64,000 nt of DNA from Antedon mediterranea. Lineage: Eukaryota; Echinodermata; Crinoidea; Comatulida; Antedonidae. The notes under the pieces are model-generated. The model searched no databases, was not told the origin of the DNA, and worked only from the letters and a program-made list of their open reading frames with translations. Of this stretch, positions 55,801 to 60,465 are shown piece by piece. The DNA is taken from positions 24,800,070-24,864,069 of the forward strand of contig NC_092671.1 in NCBI RefSeq assembly GCF_964355755.1, in the 5' to 3' direction. Within the stretch, counting starts at the first letter, position 1; each line of letters begins with the position of its first letter. Made by a program: the position numbers and the translations under genes.

Positions 55801-57997
55801 AGTTGTGCACCACGTACAATACAAAAGCATAACTCTGTTGGTCTGAACAGTCCCTTAACCACTACTACTACTCTACTATAAAACTATTATTTTTACATTT
55901 GCGCTGAACACAAGAAAGTAAGTATGTATTGCAGGCATATAATATAGGATGAACCCATCTCTGGTGGTTAAAAAAGTTGAAATACTAGATGTATTTAAAC
56001 ATCTGACAAAAAACCTAAAATATTTTATGAACATAGTAGTATTCGTTTTGGCTAAAAATATTTAAGATTAAGTTTTCATTTCAACTGAAATTTTGGGAAA
56101 CTTTTGTAGTCTAGCTTGTATGTAGCTGAAAAATAACTTTTTGTAATTTTGTTCCTAATATTACTTACCATCATGAGTCCTAGTCCAAAGCTGGTCGTTT
56201 GATGTTTCTGAGATAATTCAATCTTGTGTAGTATAGCTTCAATTCTCTGATCCTCAAAACCTTCTCTAAAAGTACAAAGAGTATTTAAACATAGATGTAT
56301 ATGCAACAACTGAACTCACATGAATAATGTTACCCATTTATTGTCATTAATCAGAATAAAATGTAAATATTTCTTGTTTCCTTCTTTATGAAAAAAATTA
56401 ATGAAAGGGTATGTAATGAAAGTACAATAAACAATATACATGGTAACATTAATGTTCTTTATAATGTTGTACCAACCTGGAAACTACATTCAAGTACTGA
56501 AGAATATGTAATGAAAGTAAAATAACAATTGTACTCTATGTACAACATTAATGCAAGATTCAACAAAGCTGTGTGAATTAGATATGTCAACATATAAGCG
56601 CTCTGAGCACTAAACGCAACTGACCGGCACACAAAAATGTCAACATAAAAGTTCCTCTCAGTTGCTTTCAGTTGCCCATGTTCTATATTTTTCGAAAATG
56701 ATGTTTCCATATAAGTGCTTGCGTATACTGGTTCATACAGCTACAAATTGAGTTACCACGACTAGTTACCATCATTTCCAATGTCGTCAAAATGCTCACA
56801 CATCTAGTCCCTTTCAGAAAGTATTTCCTTTGTACAGAGATTTAAACCCAGGATGTGGGGACTGGTAAGGAAACAACAAGAAGCTACAGTGCCACTATTT
56901 TAGATATGGAGGTACCTTTTCCAGTATTAAACCAGTTTCAAACAAATAGAAATGTGGAAATAATGCGTGACTGAATTACAAAGGTGTGGTCAACATCAAA
57001 CAACAACTTTCTTCTTTGATTGGGTTGGAAAGGTACACCAATCTAATTGATAATTTTGTTGCTTTGGACAAATTTTAACAAAAATTAGGTTTATTAATGC
57101 AAATTTTGTCAGGTGCACATATTCTTATCCAATTTTAATATGACACTGATTTTCATGATATTTTTATTACTTGTCAATTGTTTCAACCTTTTTATGAAAT
57201 TTTTGCATTTGTAATGTAATGCGACATTTATATAGCGCTATTTCATGAAGATCAGAGCGCTGTGGACTTAGATGTTACCTTTTCAACAACATTCTTCTCC
57301 CCTAAGAGTCACATCGTGTCATTGGCAGCCAACTACGGCGCCATTACGTCTGTCCACGACAGTGTGTTTATCCTTTTAGTGTCGTACTGTCTGTATTTTA
57401 CAAATTTTATCATATTTTATTGTTTTTTTATAGGTGACAAGCAACTCAAAGTTTGAGGCAGAGTGCTTGACGAAAAAAAAAATGGAATTGAATAACCATC
57501 ATTTGAATGACATGTGCATACACAAAAAAGAACTTTATTTAGAAAATTAGCAGATACCACTTATGCATGTAAAACTATTTCTTTAACATGATAAGTGGGC
57601 TGGTTTTGTTTGTGTAGATGCATACAAACCTGATGTATTTTTGTATGTAAACTGAATATAAGTTAGTTGTTTAATACACATAATCCTGTTATTGTACTGT
57701 ATTAAAATAGTTAATCTATAATATTTAGCTTACTTATGTTGGCTTTTGTTTCATGTACAACAAAATCTTTGGTAAGCAAACTAAACAATATTTGTCAATG
57801 TGTTTTAATTCCTAAGAAAATGTAAGAAATGGCAAACGACAAAAGCAGTAAAAGTACATGAATTTGAATTAAACTATACATACTTTACGACTTGTTGGAA
57901 GGTTTTCTTGATAATTTCTTTCACCTTTGCGACGTTTTCATTTGCAATCCCCTGTAATCCAATAGAAAAAGATGCTTCCTTCGTTGAAGTATCATAT
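13613..57997 (-). CDS. PITRM1: PITRM1, presequence protease, C-terminal 13 exons (partial gene)
   Basis: PITRM1 (PreP) is a mitochondrial-matrix zinc metallopeptidase of family M16C that degrades cleaved targeting presequences and other short unstructured peptides inside a closed two-half chamber. Thirteen exons on the minus strand join in phase without a stop, about 1,897 nt or 632 codons: 57884-57997, 56169-56265, 33239-33512, 30428-30674, 26333-26453, 23996-24072, 23675-23840, 19211-19311, 18198-18309, 17077-17240, 16808-16879, 15975-16089, 13613-13849. Recognisable family segments are FSIGLQGIA, EGFEDQRIEAILHKIE, SWNHGSDP, QPTNGVVYF, LKTGGLGVH, LPFPVNYI, LLARLMSTKFLHREIREKGG, YGSGALMG, DIDEAKLSVFSSVDSPTAPS and the terminal SWIIH. 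The length from the first exon to the stop matches the human protein closely. A roughly 25-residue linker of human PITRM1 before the PFPVNY segment is absent, so it is either shorter here or on a missed phase-0 exon in 17241-18197. The HxxEH zinc site lies N-terminal to this part and was not found before 64,000. Confidence 0.93.
13867..13972. repeat. TTCTTA/TTCTT microsatellite, left part
   Basis: A run of TTCTTATTCTTTC-type units in the last PITRM1 intron, 17 bp from the acceptor of the terminal exon. It is split from 14899-15286 by a 926-bp inverted-repeat element. Confidence 0.95.
13973..14898. mobile_element. 926-bp inverted-repeat element (PIF/Harbinger-type MITE) in the microsatellite
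   Basis: The ends are near-perfect inverted repeats of about 38 bp: CGCCCGTATTCTTAAACCGG at the left and CCGGTTTAAGAATACGGGCG at the right. They continue inward through ACTTTAGTCGTAGTTCGA and its complement. The flanks give a 3-bp TTA duplication (13970-13972 and 14899-14901), although the TTATTC repeat makes this weaker than usual. The subterminal regions hold many copies of TAGTCGA/GTTCGACT. TWA duplication suggests PIF/Harbinger; no transposase is present. Confidence 0.8.
14899..15286. repeat. TTCTTA/TTCTT microsatellite, right part
   Basis: Continuation of the same interrupted array, about 390 bp, with a mixture of 5-, 6- and 11-bp spacings of TTCTT and TTCTTA. It was one array with 13867-13972 before the transposon inserted. 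Confidence 0.95.
15975..16089 (-). CDS. PITRM1: PITRM1 exon
   Basis: Encodes RDPNSEKTLDAFKKCCEWAV and DQDIDEAKLSVFSS. Acceptor TTTGTTAG and donor GTGAGA; phases fit both neighbours. DIDEAKLSVFS is highly conserved in animal PITRM1. Confidence 0.92.
16460..16775 (+). mobile_element. LINE 3'-end fragment
   Basis: Encodes ASKFFYYNTIKDWNNLLSN followed by IKGIKTINEYK. This matches the aromatic/W-N-x-L tail of CR1/L2-type ORF2 proteins. An AT-rich 3'UTR-like tract follows to about 16,775. It sits in a PITRM1 intron on the opposite strand. Confidence 0.55.
16808..16879 (-). CDS. PITRM1: PITRM1 exon (EKGGAYG)
   Basis: A 72-bp exon encoding REKGGAYGSGALMG and NFTFYSYR. The EKGGAYG segment corresponds to the conserved R/Y loop of the second M16C half, which helps position substrate. 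Splice sites are CTATAG and GTATAA. Confidence 0.9.
17077..17240 (-). CDS. PITRM1: PITRM1 exon (PFPVNY)
   Basis: Encodes NPFTTTKQKLHYELPFPVNY, then ISHAIEGIPFN and LARLMSTKFLHREI. Splice sites are TTTCAG and GTAGGT. It starts in phase 0 directly after the exon ending FMQE. Confidence 0.92.
18198..18309 (-). CDS. PITRM1: PITRM1 exon
   Basis: Encodes RCALNASPIFMDTASLHLER, then FLSQLPGDGAGQTSFMQE. The acceptor is ATTCTAG and the donor GTAAGT. It corresponds to the MRCSVNATP...FL region of human PITRM1. Confidence 0.88.
18767..18965. mobile_element. 199-bp inverted-repeat MITE
   Basis: The left end TCACCCCTTAAGGCCAAATT is the inverse of the right end AATTGGCCTTAAGGGGTGA, and the match continues inward (ACAGA, GGTAAT, GTAAG). 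About 45 bp of imperfect terminal inverted repeat. The target duplication is unclear; TTAA occurs within the repeats. Confidence 0.6.
19211..19311 (-). CDS. PITRM1: PITRM1 exon
   Basis: Encodes VMFLKSIAELKDLNPVLQKL, then QQVASHVLCTENMR. It is phase 0 at the start and ends with two bases of the Arg codon, joining exactly to the next exon. The acceptor follows AATAAAG and the donor is GTAGGT. Confidence 0.88.
19422..21348 (+). pseudogene. Decayed tandem beta-1,3-glycosyltransferase (GT31) copies nested in a PITRM1 intron
   Basis: Two degenerate GT31 (beta-1,3-galactosyl/GlcNAc transferase-like) copies lie head to tail on the strand opposite PITRM1. Copy 1 (19422-20471) starts with a short cytoplasmic tail and one membrane anchor (KVVGAILFCTVLQFYLFLVY, about residues 10-29), as in type II Golgi enzymes. 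It is broken by a stop at 19719-19721 and by frame changes before about 19926. Its DDD-equivalent reads VNDHNFVN, so the metal-binding motif is lost. Copy 2 (about 20465-21348) has the stem-like N-terminal part with LLVNSPDLC, then DDIFMIVLISTLP and RRD-type GKRDVIRQTWP. A frame break follows near 20,695, then RYGDIIQADF, DLTLK, MFKGDDDTFVN, SKYYISHKVYSGKYFPPYCS and PIDDAFQGILAEEEGV. No introns are visible, as is common for animal B3GALT genes. With several disruptions it is best called a pseudogene pair. Whether the pair was once a single two-domain protein is open. Confidence 0.8.
21349..21607 (+). repeat. SINE-like tract
   Basis: Contains GTGGGTTTGAATGCAAT, resembling a pol III B box (GGTTCGANNCC), followed by CCTTAGGCAAGACACTTTAC. 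The GGCAAGACACTTTAC string is a pattern I associate with tRNA-derived invertebrate SINEs. It lies between the glycosyltransferase pseudogene and the LINE. The ends are not resolved. Confidence 0.4.
21608..23620 (+). mobile_element. 3'-truncated non-LTR retrotransposon (EN + partial RT)
   Basis: A 670-codon open frame. N-terminal apurinic-type endonuclease: SILSLNCRSM, the catalytic EETWI, GGGIALYLS, GVIYRPPDT, GDMNLDI and SDHLPIF. Then reverse transcriptase blocks: TPGHDDISAHYIK, IPVFKSGDRQNLNNYQPISI, YGFRQKHSTAHAL and FLDLSKAFDTIDHRIL (first catalytic Asp). The frame stops right after this block, so the YADD block, thumb and 3'UTR are missing. The arrangement fits CR1/Jockey-superfamily elements; I cannot name the clade. 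Over 2 kb without a disabling mutation suggests a fairly young copy. LINEs are normally truncated at the 5' end, so loss of the 3' half must have come after insertion. The break is about 55 bp from a PITRM1 splice donor. Confidence 0.88.
23675..23840 (-). CDS. PITRM1: PITRM1 exon
   Basis: Encodes RPKLEDVDRFTTLVRMNASD, then LAMSLSNSGHSYAMSAA and ends GGMKQ. The acceptor is ATGCTAG and the donor GTAAGT. It matches the KMTAQELANGIPDSGHLYA region of the human protein. The truncated LINE ends only about 55 bp downstream of the donor. Confidence 0.92.
23996..24072 (-). CDS. PITRM1: PITRM1 exon
   Basis: A 77-bp exon encoding GIMLSSYCLDNNTEEMFKLW and HDIFLR. Acceptor TTTCAG and donor GTAAGT. It corresponds to the SSLCLDRN...LWSEIF region. 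Its upstream intron holds the 34-bp minisatellite, which starts within 80 bp of the acceptor. Confidence 0.9.
24146..25648. repeat. 34-bp minisatellite, about 44 diverged units
   Basis: Unit built around GTTGCACCTGGATTAGATG plus CTCCATCGTAGGTGA, 34 bp, with occasional 3-bp insertions (CATCATCATAGG). Units differ at many positions, so this array is less homogenised than the other two. It lies in the intron 24073-26332 of PITRM1. Confidence 0.95.
26333..26453 (-). CDS. PITRM1: PITRM1 exon (LKTGG)
   Basis: Encodes QMGAGNMSFHEISQQEDLKT and GGLGVHTHICQHPDSIHKVEK. The acceptor is TTTTTCAG and the donor GTTTGT, a weak donor after position +2. The ELKTGG-like motif is conserved throughout M16C. Confidence 0.9.
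26600..26885 (-). mobile_element. LINE ORF2 C-terminal fragment
   Basis: The minus strand encodes LNALPVDLREANSAPLFKRQ followed by LENVLFN and a stop, the NSLPxxLR...FKRxLKxxLF signature of non-LTR ORF2 C-termini. A frameshift precedes it (NRKADDKAF lies in another frame). It abuts the 75-bp minisatellite. Confidence 0.5.
26886..30345. repeat. 75-bp minisatellite, about 46 units, with higher-order structure
   Basis: The unit contains AACCAGTTGAAGTACTGTAT, CTAAATGTATTATTGATGTT and GTAGTGAATACCATGTACCA, followed by ATGGTGTAGTGTCAG. Very homogeneous, with no length variation, so one reading frame stays open throughout by arithmetic. Marker variants recur at multiples of 75 bp. It lies in the PITRM1 intron 26454-30427 and decays at its right edge, 30,290-30,345. 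Confidence 0.97.
30428..30674 (-). CDS. PITRM1: PITRM1 exon (QPTNGVVYF)
   Basis: Encodes GIQLASEQSKVDDPSCLPTL, then QCIQPTNGVVYF and LPNDLLIYVPLFSSVIT. The acceptor is TTTTTTAG and the donor GTATGG. The 75-bp minisatellite begins less than 100 bp inside the following intron. Confidence 0.93.
31103..31521. mobile_element. 419-bp pogo/Tc1-type MITE
   Basis: The ends are CAGTAGAACCT and AGGTTCTACTG, with inner extension TTTTACGTAC on both sides (about 22 of 24 positions inverted-matching). Flanked by TA on both sides (31101-31102, 31522-31523), as expected for Tc1/mariner/pogo target duplication. No transposase. Confidence 0.75.
31730..32360 (-). mobile_element. Helitron-like element, family E copy 1
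   Basis: On the minus strand it begins with the hairpin-forming ACCTCCGCCAAGGAGGT and ends CACTCTCGGAGTG, GCTCT and CTAG, followed by T. Inside is a TTTGGTGTAATGGTTATG segment resembling a tRNA A box. Three related copies lie at 37075, 53060 and 59845. The 5' end does not begin with TC, so a Helentron-type variant is possible. Confidence 0.6.
33239..33512 (-). CDS. PITRM1: PITRM1 exon (SWNHGSDP)
   Basis: Encodes ALLPSWNHGSDPTDQLKINE, then SLEENPALLQEKVKEYFLNN and HHLTLVMKPQEDYQ, ending KKKIFEDG. The acceptor is TTATTTAG and the donor GTATGG. The upstream intron is about 22.7 kb. Confidence 0.93.
33513..36315. other. PITRM1 intron, mostly unassigned
   Basis: Includes a poly-G run near 33566-33580 and traces near 34550-34750 of the MITE family found at 36320. 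No gene seen. Confidence 0.4.
36320..36596. mobile_element. TTAA-flanked MITE, copy 1 (277 bp)
   Basis: AGATGTATTGTCC at the left, GGACACTACATCT at the right, flanked exactly by TTAA on both sides (36316-36319 and 36597-36600). A TTAA duplication is typical of piggyBac-type elements; the assignment is inference. Related to 39725-39914 and 12818-13492. Confidence 0.65.
37075..37512 (+). mobile_element. Helitron-like element, family E copy 4
   Basis: Starts ACCTCCGCCAAGGAAGTTAT and ends CTCTCGGAGTACCCTCTAG, then T. It carries the best-preserved tRNA-Glu-like module of the family, on the minus strand at about 37298-37369. It is internally different from copies 1-3 and includes a (GT)n run. Confidence 0.55.
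37298..37369 (-). tRNA. Degenerate tRNA-Glu-like module (pseudo-tRNA) inside family E
   Basis: The minus strand reads TTTGGTGTAATGGGTATG (A-box/D-arm-like), then CAGCCTCTCACAGTTGAG (anticodon-arm-like, CTC) and CTGGTTCAAATCCAACTGAG (B-box/T-arm-like). The layout is that of tRNA-Glu(CUC), but the acceptor and T stems are poorly paired. It is almost certainly a tRNA-derived repeat part, not a working tRNA. Confidence 0.35.
37553..37690. mobile_element. Small inverted-repeat MITE, copy 1
   Basis: GGTTCCCACTAGGACGCAAC at the left and GGGTCCGAGTGGGAAAC at the right form imperfect inverted ends, and GATGCGATGGACCATCC lies in the middle. A related copy is at 41734-41872. Confidence 0.55.
38036..38132 (+). 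repeat. tRNA-derived SINE fragment
   Basis: GAGTGGCCAAGCGGTTAA resembles a Ser/Leu-type tRNA A box, and GGCAAGGGTTTAAGGCTAAC about 50 bp later resembles a B box with its CG decayed. It directly abuts Helitron piece A3. Confidence 0.45.
38133..39643 (-). mobile_element. Helitron copy A3, 5'-end piece interrupted by a second Helitron
   Basis: Positions 38133-38244 match 3713-3832 of copy A1 (GTAAACAGGGTTACG, ACCATCGAGTAAA), and 39628-39643 continue with TAAATTTATATATAGA. The intervening 1,383 bp is the insertion at 38245-39627. Only the 5' roughly 130 bp of family A is present here. Confidence 0.75.
38245..39627 (+). mobile_element. Non-autonomous Helitron inserted in copy A3
   Basis: Starts TCTATATTATAAGTGAGAG followed by a GTCT/GTTT run. 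Ends with the hairpin ACCCGCCC-tg-GGGCGGGT (39599-39616), then ATAATTG and CTAG at 39624-39627. Inserted between A and T: TTACA|TC...CTAG|TAAATTT. Copies A1 and A2 show the empty site TTACG|TAAATTT. These are the textbook Helitron features (5'-TC, 3' hairpin plus CTAG, A|T target, no target duplication). It is 1,383 bp with no coding frame that I trust, so it is non-autonomous. Confidence 0.85.
39725..39914. mobile_element. TTAA-flanked MITE, copy 2 (190 bp)
   Basis: AGATGTATTGTCCCCC at the left and GGGAGACAATATATCG at the right; right flank TTAA, left flank ATAA. It shares the inner ACATTAAAATG and ATTCAACA strings with the copy at 36320. Confidence 0.6.
39919..42298. other. PITRM1 intron, unassigned
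   Basis: AT-rich, with the small MITE at 41734. The string near 42140-42180 (GGCTCTATTTTTAATGAG context) resembles 58430-58470, indicating another weak dispersed repeat. Confidence 0.35.
41734..41872. mobile_element. Small inverted-repeat MITE, copy 2
   Basis: GGTTCCCACTTGGACACAAC, then CACAAGTAATTTGCAATGGA and TTGCACTGCATCCAAGT. It matches the element at 37553 over its whole length but is more decayed. Confidence 0.5.
42299..47560. repeat. 36-bp satellite, about 146 units
   Basis: The unit reads GTGTATCAGGGTACCTTTTA followed by CTATATCTATTATG, 36 bp in all, with a GGTACC in nearly every copy. Variation is almost confined to two positions, GGTGTG/GGTCTG and ATTATGG/ATTAGGG, so the array reads like a two-bit string. 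A rarer unit with ACAATATATATTATGGTTTG recurs at about 43231, 44059 and 45067. It lies in the 22.7-kb PITRM1 intron. Confidence 0.97.
47561..50349. other. PITRM1 intron, unassigned
   Basis: 48,900-49,700 is unusually G/A-rich on the + strand (GGGAGATGAAAAATGATAGG occurs twice near 49,040 and 49,060). No gene or repeat family recognised. Confidence 0.35.
50350..53035 (+). mobile_element. Degenerate LINE relic (EN and RT remnants)
   Basis: A decayed non-LTR element in several frames. Endonuclease remnant near 50,790: MSDHLAIYC. Reverse transcriptase, 51,397-51,894: LRLEKINSNKSTGLDSIPPK, NYRSISILSCVSKIIE and VLIDVQKAFDTINHN. Downstream: IPLGIKCGVRKGSIIGPTLF, then MYTDDTALIV near 52,110, the YxDD active-site block with Thr. 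The tail FYYRGIKAWNNLPNVKKH near 52,865 is the usual ORF2 C-terminus. Many stops and frameshifts show it is dead. The family is like, but clearly not identical to, the element at 21.6 kb. Confidence 0.85.
53060..53659 (+). mobile_element. Helitron-like element, family E copy 2
   Basis: Starts ACCCCCGCCAAGGAGGTATA and ends CTGGGAGTGGCTTTCTAG, then T. It is inserted in the 3' region of LINE-derived sequence. A partial duplicate of its start (ACCTCCACCATATTTTATTT) precedes it at about 53040. Confidence 0.6.
53890..54265 (+). mobile_element. LINE 3'-end fragment
   Basis: Encodes NSLPNEVVISETTNTLKNRL, ending DSL and a stop. This NSLP..VV......LKNRLD pattern is the C-terminal tail of many CR1-like ORF2 proteins. 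It is followed by a hairpin-forming stretch around 54,100-54,148 and short GATGAT-type repeats, as expected for a LINE 3' end. Confidence 0.55.
54266..55424. other. PITRM1 intron, unassigned
   Basis: Contains TTTTTAAAGATGTCTGTCCC near 54,560, the left end of the TTAA MITE family; otherwise nothing seen. Confidence 0.35.
55425..55885. mobile_element. Inverted-repeat element, tentative
   Basis: TTCAGATCTATGGAGTTATG near 55529 is roughly inverted at CATAACTCTGTTGGTCTGAA near 55829. Outer GTAGAGGAGTAGTAA and TTAACCACTACTACTACTC are also inverted. The ends and target site were not resolved. Confidence 0.35.
56169..56265 (-). CDS. PITRM1: PITRM1 exon
   Basis: Encodes KEGFEDQRIEAILHKIELSQ, then KHQTTSFGLGLMM. 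The acceptor is CTTTTAG and the donor GTAAGT; phases match both neighbours. It is nearly collinear with human EKGFEDDRIEALLHKIE...KHQSTSFGL. Confidence 0.93.
57215..57290. repeat. GCGC-type dispersed repeat tail
   Basis: GCGACATTTATATAGCGCTA and CAGAGCGCTGTGGACTTA resemble short tails seen beside LINE ends; 26580-26610 holds a related inverted string. Only a fragment. Confidence 0.3.
57884..57997 (-). CDS. PITRM1: PITRM1 exon, most 5' one found
   Basis: Encodes YDTSTKEASFSIGLQGIANE and NVAKVKEIIKKTFQQVVK. The first base completes a Gly codon from an exon not found here. The acceptor follows ATATTAAG and the donor is GTATGT. No further PITRM1 coding sequence was recognised between here and 64,000. 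Confidence 0.9.
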
Positions 57998-59844
57998 CTT
58001 AATATAAAGTAAATATATGACAATTAATATTTTATGTAACATAAACAAACAGCAAAATAAAGTAATTATAACACACCTGACTGTATTCTTGCAATTTGAT
58101 TGGATAATTACGCATCATTGGGATTAGCCCAATATAACGGAAAAAAGATATCTAATGGTGATAGTTAACGCGCACGTTTTGTAAAATTTGTGAATTTTTG
58201 CCAAGCGATGCTGTTAACTGATCGTGTTGGAAAACCAACTTATTGTGCGCGCCTTCTGTAACTGTTCTACTCCGCGTCTCCAGTTGGAGCACTGCCTTGT
58301 TTTTTTAATGGTATAGCTTCTTGGCCTAGCAATTGTCAATGATTTACTATGGATAACTTTAATCAAATGCAGTAGGGTGTGTTATAAACAAAAAAAATGT
58401 TTAGGAGTAGGATGGTAAGAATATTTCATAAGTTGAAAGATTGACTGCTCTATTTTTAACAATTCAAAGCCAAGTTTAAAACAGAGCAGTGAATTTTTCC
58501 TTGAACGAAATATTCTCTCCATTCAATGAATACAAAACAGTATTATATTTCTTTTAAATTGAACATTTTTCCCTACAGTGATTAAGTTCGATTTTGACTA
58601 TCATTAGCATTTTGTTTACTTTGTATTGTTTTATATTTCTAGGTAATTATGTTTCGCCAAATAAAATCAAATGATTATATTCTATTCAAATCAAAATTTG
58701 GGCTGTCGCTTACAGTGCATTTAAACATTACTACAGAGGTGAAAAAGGAGTACCAGCTGGTAGAATTCAATCATAATTCATAAACATAATTTAAAAGAAA
58801 TATGCTAGAAATATTTGTTCAAATTGCAGAATTGCAAAAATAAACATAAATTGTAAAATTCCTGGAATGATTTCTTCAAAATGTGAATTTTTATTGACAA
58901 ACAATTTGACAAATAGTTGAGAAAAGTATGTGAGCACACTTTGTCTAACCGCACTTTGTGCTATTTGTTTTTTTAGTGAATGTACTAAACAAACAAATGG
59001 TCTACTATAATGTTGAAAGCTGAGACAGCAATGCAATGCTGCTTCCAAATGATGTTTGATCATAATAACAATTAAACTGCCTGTTGATATACTGAATATT
59101 AATTAATTAATTTGAAACGAAAAGATGAGGAAATATGTGAGAATAAGAAAAGTCACAACCAATAAAAGACACACTGCCCAATATTATTTAATTACATAAT
59201 AAAATTAATTAAAATATTCAACATGACCATTCAGTTTAGTCTAAATTTAGATATAATAAAAAAAAAATACTGTAAAATATATAACTTTACATAACAATAA
59301 CAATGTAACTATGAAATGTTGCAGAATTCAGTTATTTAATCATAGGATTTTTCAAGATGTATGTATAATGGTTAAATAAGTAAAGGATTGAAAAAAACAA
59401 AATCTTACAATTACAGACTGATTTCAGTCAAGATTACCAGCTTATTGTTGAGTAATTAACTTTGTGATATTCAAAAATGTTCCCACATTGATAGTATGAC
59501 AATAAACTTCACTATACTTAATGTAATACCATGTGATACTTATTTCTTCATGTAAATAATAATACATATTTCTAATAATTATTTCTTTGTACTGCAGATT
59601 ATTGTAAACGTACCATTAAAAAAAAACCTACTTATTAAAATTGCACAATATTTTATTTAACCAATATTGAATACTGTGCATTTTTTGTAAATACTTTTCT
59701 TTGCATTTAAATTGTTCCTGTTAAATATTTTGAATATTATTTTTATCGAAGTCATCACAGTTTTACTTGAAGTCTTACTTGAATCTTCGGGCTCATGATT
59801 AAGGCAAATGCCTTTTAAACGCCCTCCATTTCTTCTTCTTTGAA
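57998..59844. other. PITRM1 intron, no exon found
   Basis: Searched on the minus strand for the preceding conserved segments of PITRM1 without success. AT-rich with no clear element. Confidence 0.35.
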
Positions 59845-60465
59845 CTAGAAAGCCACTCCGAGAGTGCATACCTCCACCTACTGTAAAAATCTCCTACATA
59901 AGATTTCTCCGGGAAAGTGTATATATATTATTTTTGTGTGTGTCTTTATGCTGTTTGTGATTTAGGCTAATTTCACTACAAGCATGTGTATGCGAGTTTG
60001 GTGTAATGGTTATGTAACAAGCCTTTCAATTAACAATAGCTTCAGTTGACTAACAATAGAACAGCAACGCAAAAATCAAACGGGTGAATTTGAAAAGAAA
60101 TAGGTTTTTAAACTACTCGCATCCAAAAAGGTGCACATTAAATCAAATTATGTCTTAAAATTACAAATCACAAATTATAACTCTTGTCTCTTGTACAAAA
60201 AAGTTTTTTGGATAAGTAGTAGAAAATGCAATTTGAAAAATTCTGTCCTATCTTTTAACACTAGCAGGTCTGAAAAGTATACCAAAAAATGGTCTAGAAT
60301 TGGGACCATGGTCCCATAAGGTCCCAAAATGGAAATGGTCCTTGACCACATATCTATATGTATATTTATTTTGGTAAAGATCTTAAGTAATCCTGCTAAC
60401 AAACAAACAGACAGACCAACAACAAACACACGCGATTGATTACATATACCTCCCTGGCAGAGGTA
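59845..60465 (-). mobile_element. Helitron-like element, family E copy 3
   Basis: On the minus strand it starts ACCTCTGCCAGGGAGGTATA and ends CACTCTCGGAGTG, GCTTT, CTAG, then T. Closely related to the copy at 31730-32360, including the GTTTGGTGTAATGGTTATG segment, with small deletions. Confidence 0.6.
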
